Below are positions 7,632 through 10,435 of a stretch of DNA of 10,435 nt, piece after piece. The DNA lies in assembly GCA_947178195.1 (NCBI GenBank), contig CAMWXM010000087.1:1-10435 (forward strand). The letters are read 5' to 3'. The stretch comes from an uncultured Ruminococcus sp. (GTDB lineage Bacteria > Bacillota > Clostridia > Oscillospirales > Ruminococcaceae). A model generated the notes under the pieces. It did not search any database, was not told where the DNA came from, and saw nothing but the letters and a program-made list of their open reading frames with translations. A program made the position numbers and the translations under genes. How positions within the stretch are numbered: position 1 is the first letter of the stretch; each line of letters begins with the position of its first letter.

Positions 7632-8906
7632 TTATTTTCTTGGTATCATCGCTTTTGCAAGCTGATTTATTTCCGCAAGATTTCTTCCCGCAGGACATGC
7701 ATATGTGCAGCAGCCGCAGTTCATGCAAAGCATAACCTTCAGCTTTTTGAGAGCTTCAACATCTTTTCTCAGATATGCCTTTTCGATTTCCGTGGGCATA
7801 AGGTTCAGCGGACATGTATTAATGCAGCGTCCGCATCTTATACAGTTGGTCATTGTTTTTTCGGCAATCTTTTCAAATGCCAGCACGGCGTTGTTGGATT
7901 TTCCGATAACAATATCCGTATCGTATGCGCACATTCCCATCATAGGTCCGCCCAGAACAAGTTTTTTAAGCTTTTCAGTTTCGCAGCCGGCATATTCCAG
8001 TATTTCTGAAACGTGAGTTCCAATTTTTACCATTAAATTACAGGGCTTTTTAATAATATCTCCGTCAACGGTAATACGTCTTTCGATAAGAGGCATTCCG
8101 GTCTGGCAGTATGTGTAAATATATGCTACCGTTGAAACATTCAGCACTATCACATTCTGGTCGGACGGTAGCTGTCTTTCCATAACCATTCTGCCGGTGA
8201 TATTATATATCAGCACCTTTTCCGCTCCCTGAGGATAAACGGCAGGCAGCGTTTTAACTGAAATGCCGCTTTCGGAAGCTGTTTTTTCTTCCAGAAGCTT
8301 TGCAGCATCCATTTTATTATTTTCGATACCGATGATCGCTCTAGGTATTTCAAGGTATTTCATTACAAGCTTTATTCCGCCGATAACAGCGTCAGGGTCT
8401 TCCAGCATCTGGCGGTGGTCGGAGGTTATATACGGCTCGCATTCTGCGGCGTTTATAATAAGCGTATCTATTTTAGTATTTGGATTGTTTTTTATATGAG
8501 TAGGAAAGCCAGCACCTCCTAAGCCTGTAAGTCCGCTTTCACGTATCACCTTTACAAAGGCCTCAAGGTTGTTTATCACAGGCGGCTTTACACTTTCTGA
8601 AACCGTCTGCTGTCCGTCTGTTTCAATAGCTATAGCTTTGCAAGGACCGTTGGCGGCTTTTATTTCGGTAATGGCTTTTACCTTTCCCGATACACTGGAA
8701 TGAACGGGAGCAGATAAAAATGCGCTTGAATCGCCGATTTTGTCTCCGACCTTTACAACATCCCCCGGCTTGACAAGGGGTTCGCTGTGAGCACCCATAT
8801 TCATATTCATGGGAATTACAACTTCCTTGGGTACGCCAAGAATTTCTGTTTTGCATTGAGCGGTATTTTTATTATGATTTAAATGTATTCCATTTAATTT
8901 TCTCAT
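7632..8906 (-). CDS. rnfC: Rnf complex subunit C, NADH-binding iron-sulfur flavoprotein
   Basis: RnfC is the peripheral cytoplasmic subunit where NAD+ is reduced (or NADH oxidised), related to the 51-kDa subunit of complex I. I place the start at ATG 8906, giving 424 residues beginning MRKLNGIHL. The longer reading from 9032 adds 42 residues that overlap the upstream gene and resemble no RnfC, while AAGGAGGA (8911-8918) stands just before 8906 and the upstream stop overlaps it as ATGA. A lipoyl-like N-terminal region (VKPGDVVKVGDKIG, 46-59) precedes the glycine-rich GLTGLGGAGFPT (125-136) and CEPYITSDHR (156-165) nucleotide/flavin motifs. Two [4Fe-4S] sets lie near the C terminus: C355/C358/C361/C365 and C394/C397/C400/C404. 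It is the first of the rnfCDGEAB genes. Confidence 0.96.
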   Translation of the reverse strand: MRKLNGIHLNHNKNTAQCKTEILGVPKEVVIPMNMNMGAHSEPLVKPGDVVKVGDKIGDSSAFLSAPVHSSVSGKVKAITEIKAANGPCKAIAIETDGQQTVSESVKPPVINNLEAFVKVIRESGLTGLGGAGFPTHIKNNPNTKIDTLIINAAECEPYITSDHRQMLEDPDAVIGGIKLVMKYLEIPRAIIGIENNKMDAAKLLEEKTASESGISVKTLPAVYPQGAEKVLIYNITGRMVMERQLPSDQNVIVLNVSTVAYIYTYCQTGMPLIERRITVDGDIIKKPCNLMVKIGTHVSEILEYAGCETEKLKKLVLGGPMMGMCAYDTDIVIGKSNNAVLAFEKIAEKTMTNCIRCGRCINTCPLNLMPTEIEKAYLRKDVEALKKLKVMLCMNCGCCTYACPAGRNLAEINQLAKAMIPRK

Positions 8907-9385
8907 TTGTTCCTCCTTAGTATTGGTAATATTATTTTCAGTACAAGACCGGTCGCTGTTCCGGCTATTATACCTGAAATTATAAGCATGGGCAGATAGG
9001 CGAATATTACCGTATTCCCCATAATAAAACATGCGGCAATGATCTGTCCTGTATTATGAGCAAGGCTTCCCAGTATGCTTATTACAACAAAAGAAGCTTT
9101 GCTTTTTTTATAAACAAGCAGCATGACGCAGAAAGCCAGTATGCCTCCTGTAAAAGACATAAAAAATGCTGTTGTTCCTCTTGTAAAAAGTACAAACACT
9201 GATTTGAGCAGGCATATTGAAAAGCTTATGCCGGCATTTAATTCGGACAGTGCAAACATTACGGGAATATTTGAAAATCCCGGCTTTACTCCCAGCGGCA
9301 GAGGTATCAGGCTTTCCGCAGCGGAAATTCCTGCTGAAAGTGCAAGCATTATTCCCGAATATGCCGCTTTATAAGATTTTTTCAT
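8903..9385 (-). CDS. Gx transporter / Hpre_diP_synt_I-like membrane protein
   Basis: This 160-residue protein has about five or six hydrophobic helices and resembles the family annotated as Gx transporter or heptaprenyl diphosphate synthase component I. Supporting stretches are SLIPLPLGVKPGFSNIP (25-41), SFTGGILAF and LGSLAHNTGQI. The enzyme name is historical; the fold resembles small substrate-binding (S) subunits of ECF transporters. Lying between apbE and rnfC, it might bring in a flavin or another small molecule used for the Rnf complex, but substrate and function are unproven. Its ATG overlaps the apbE stop and its TGA overlaps the rnfC start, both as ATGA. The binding site is weak (GGTGA), so it probably depends on translation of apbE. 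Confidence 0.8.
   Translation of the reverse strand: MKKSYKAAYSGIMLALSAGISAAESLIPLPLGVKPGFSNIPVMFALSELNAGISFSICLLKSVFVLFTRGTTAFFMSFTGGILAFCVMLLVYKKSKASFVVISILGSLAHNTGQIIAACFIMGNTVIFAYLPMLIISGIIAGTATGLVLKIILPILRRNK
8911..8918 (-). promoter_or_regulatory. Ribosome binding site that fixes the rnfC start
   Basis: On the - strand AAGGAGGA precedes ATG 8906-8904 by 4 nt. It lies in the last codons of the upstream membrane-protein gene and rules out the 42-codon longer reading of rnfC. Confidence 0.85.
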
Positions 9386-10386
9386 TTTTTATCACCGACA
9401 TTAAATGTATTATCCGTAAGTTCAAAATCAAATCCGTCGCTTACATAAATGTTTTTGTTCTTATCCACAGCGACTATTTTGATATCCTTGTCCTTTAAAA
9501 ATTTGTCTATGTTTTCAGTGCCACCTGTAAAAATCAGCGTGGAAAGAAAATCCGAATCTATACCGCTCTGACAGAAAACCGTTACTGAGGTAAGGTCGGT
9601 TTCAGAAGGCATTCCCGTTTTTGTATCAAGAATATGGATATATTCCTTTCCATCGATTTCCGTATATCTGTGATAGCCACCCGAAGTTGAAATAAATCCT
9701 GCCCCAGTGTGTATTTTCCCGATAATATCATCGCTTTCAGGAGAGAGGATACTCGTTGTGAAGCTGTCGTCGCCGTAAAGCAGAATAGACGAGCTTCCGG
9801 CTGAAACTATAGTTTTTCCGGCACAATTTTCTTCGAGCGTTTCTTTTGCGTAATCAAGGGCAGCTCCCTTAGCAGCACAGCCGAAATCAAGGGATGCACC
9901 GTTTTTCAATGAAATGGTATTTCCATCTATTTTAATATTTTCATATCCTACCGTGTCAAGGGCTGCCTTTATATCTGCATTATCAGGAACTGTGGGTTCA
10001 TCTCCGGTTATATTCCATAAAGTGGTAAGCGCTCCGATGGTAATATCCGCCCCGTTCCCGTATTTTTTATTAAGTTCTGTAATACGTTTTATAGCGTTTG
10101 AAAGCTTATCCGGGCAATCGGCAGACTGGGATTTATTGAGCTTTGATACTTCGCTGTCTGGATCGTGACAGTCGAATATTTTTTCAGTCTCGTAAAAAAT
10201 ATCCTTTATGTCGCTTTTTATGTCATTGTTGCCAATTATTTCAATGCATGTGTCCATACTGTAAAAATAGCTTTCGGAATAATTTTCTTTGCTGCTCATA
10301 AGCAGAGAAGCAAATATTACCCCGACTGCCAGAACAGAAAAAATAATTATTAAAATCGTTCCTTTGAGGCTTTTTTTTGATTTCAT
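9382..10386 (-). CDS. apbE: FAD:protein FMN transferase (ApbE family)
   Basis: ApbE splits FAD and attaches FMN through a phosphoester bond to a Thr in S/TGATxS/T motifs, outside the cytoplasmic membrane. The likely targets, RnfG T148 and RnfD T159, are encoded downstream in the same operon. A hydrophobic N-terminal segment (about 10-30) has no lipobox cysteine, so this is a membrane-anchored or secreted form rather than a lipoprotein. Family motifs: YSMDTCIEI (42-50), LDFGCAAKGAALDYA (166-180), SGGYHRY (235-241), HILDTKTGMP (251-260) and the metal-binding D-x-x-x-T as D279-F-L-S-T283. HILDTKTG has Thr where Pro is usual. The length of 334 residues is normal. The ATG at 10386 follows an AAGGGGG site with about 6 nt spacing. 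It is the first operon gene visible; other genes could lie past the window edge. Confidence 0.93.
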   Translation of the reverse strand: MKSKKSLKGTILIIIFSVLAVGVIFASLLMSSKENYSESYFYSMDTCIEIIGNNDIKSDIKDIFYETEKIFDCHDPDSEVSKLNKSQSADCPDKLSNAIKRITELNKKYGNGADITIGALTTLWNITGDEPTVPDNADIKAALDTVGYENIKIDGNTISLKNGASLDFGCAAKGAALDYAKETLEENCAGKTIVSAGSSSILLYGDDSFTTSILSPESDDIIGKIHTGAGFISTSGGYHRYTEIDGKEYIHILDTKTGMPSETDLTSVTVFCQSGIDSDFLSTLIFTGGTENIDKFLKDKDIKIVAVDKNKNIYVSDGFDFELTDNTFNVGDKK

Positions 10387-10418
10387 TAAAAACCCCCTTT
10401 TATTTTTTAGAAAAAAAT

Positions 10419-10430
10419 GTTATAATGATA
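10419..10430 (-). promoter_or_regulatory. Possible -10 region of the apbE-rnf operon
   Basis: On the - strand the AT-rich stretch TATCATTATAAC offers two -10-like hexamers, TATCAT and TATAAC. It lies 33-44 bases ahead of the apbE ATG, a reasonable distance for the operon promoter. The -35 box would fall beyond the window, so this cannot be confirmed. The opposite strand also reads TATAAT (10421-10426), which could instead serve a rightward gene. Confidence 0.25.
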
Positions 10431-10435
10431 TAAAG

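Noticed and set aside
8907..9032. N-terminal extension of rnfC starting at 9032
   Set aside because: It lies inside the upstream membrane-protein gene, resembles no RnfC N terminus, and a strong binding site marks ATG 8906.
8903..9385. Annotation as heptaprenyl diphosphate synthase component I (an enzyme)
   Set aside because: The protein is almost wholly hydrophobic helices with no prenyltransferase Asp-rich motif; a transporter-like membrane protein fits better.

Overview
The window looks like chromosomal DNA from a plant-fibre-degrading member of the Clostridia, most likely a gut or rumen Ruminococcus (Oscillospiraceae). The pointers are a secreted rhamnogalacturonan lyase carrying a type I dockerin (a cellulosome part), moderately AT-rich DNA, strong AGGAGG ribosome binding sites, and a clostridial-type rnfCDGEAB operon. 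The genus is an inference from this combination; no rRNA or other marker gene is present.

Left part (1-3219, + strand): about 280 bp of AT-rich upstream DNA with a near-consensus promoter (180-208), a 15-bp inverted repeat over the predicted transcription start, and a small 5'UTR hairpin. These precede one large gene for a 979-residue secreted PL11 pectin (rhamnogalacturonan I) lyase. Its order is signal peptide, PL11 catalytic domain, ricin-type/CBM13-like domain, type I dockerin, CBM35-like domain. It converges on the next operon, and both appear to share one bidirectional terminator (3236-3273).

Right part (3280-10386, - strand): a compact operon read right to left: apbE (FAD:protein FMN transferase), a Gx-transporter/Hpre_diP_synt_I-like membrane protein, rnfC, rnfD, rnfG, rnfE, rnfA, rnfB, and a lipoprotein of unknown function. 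Most junctions are ATGA or TAATG overlaps, so translation is probably coupled. Rnf is a membrane complex that moves electrons from reduced ferredoxin to NAD+ while pumping Na+ or H+. ApbE would attach FMN to the threonines seen in RnfG (TGATYS) and RnfD (TGATPL), so the operon encodes the pump and its maturation enzyme together. The terminal lipoprotein is the least explained gene.

The two halves fit the lifestyle only loosely: the lyase releases pectin sugars for fermentation, and Rnf conserves energy from the ferredoxin that fermentation reduces. No mobile element, CRISPR array, tRNA, rRNA or broken gene was seen. The strongest candidates for something undescribed are the Rnf-linked lipoprotein, the membrane protein between apbE and rnfC, and the palindrome at the lyase promoter.
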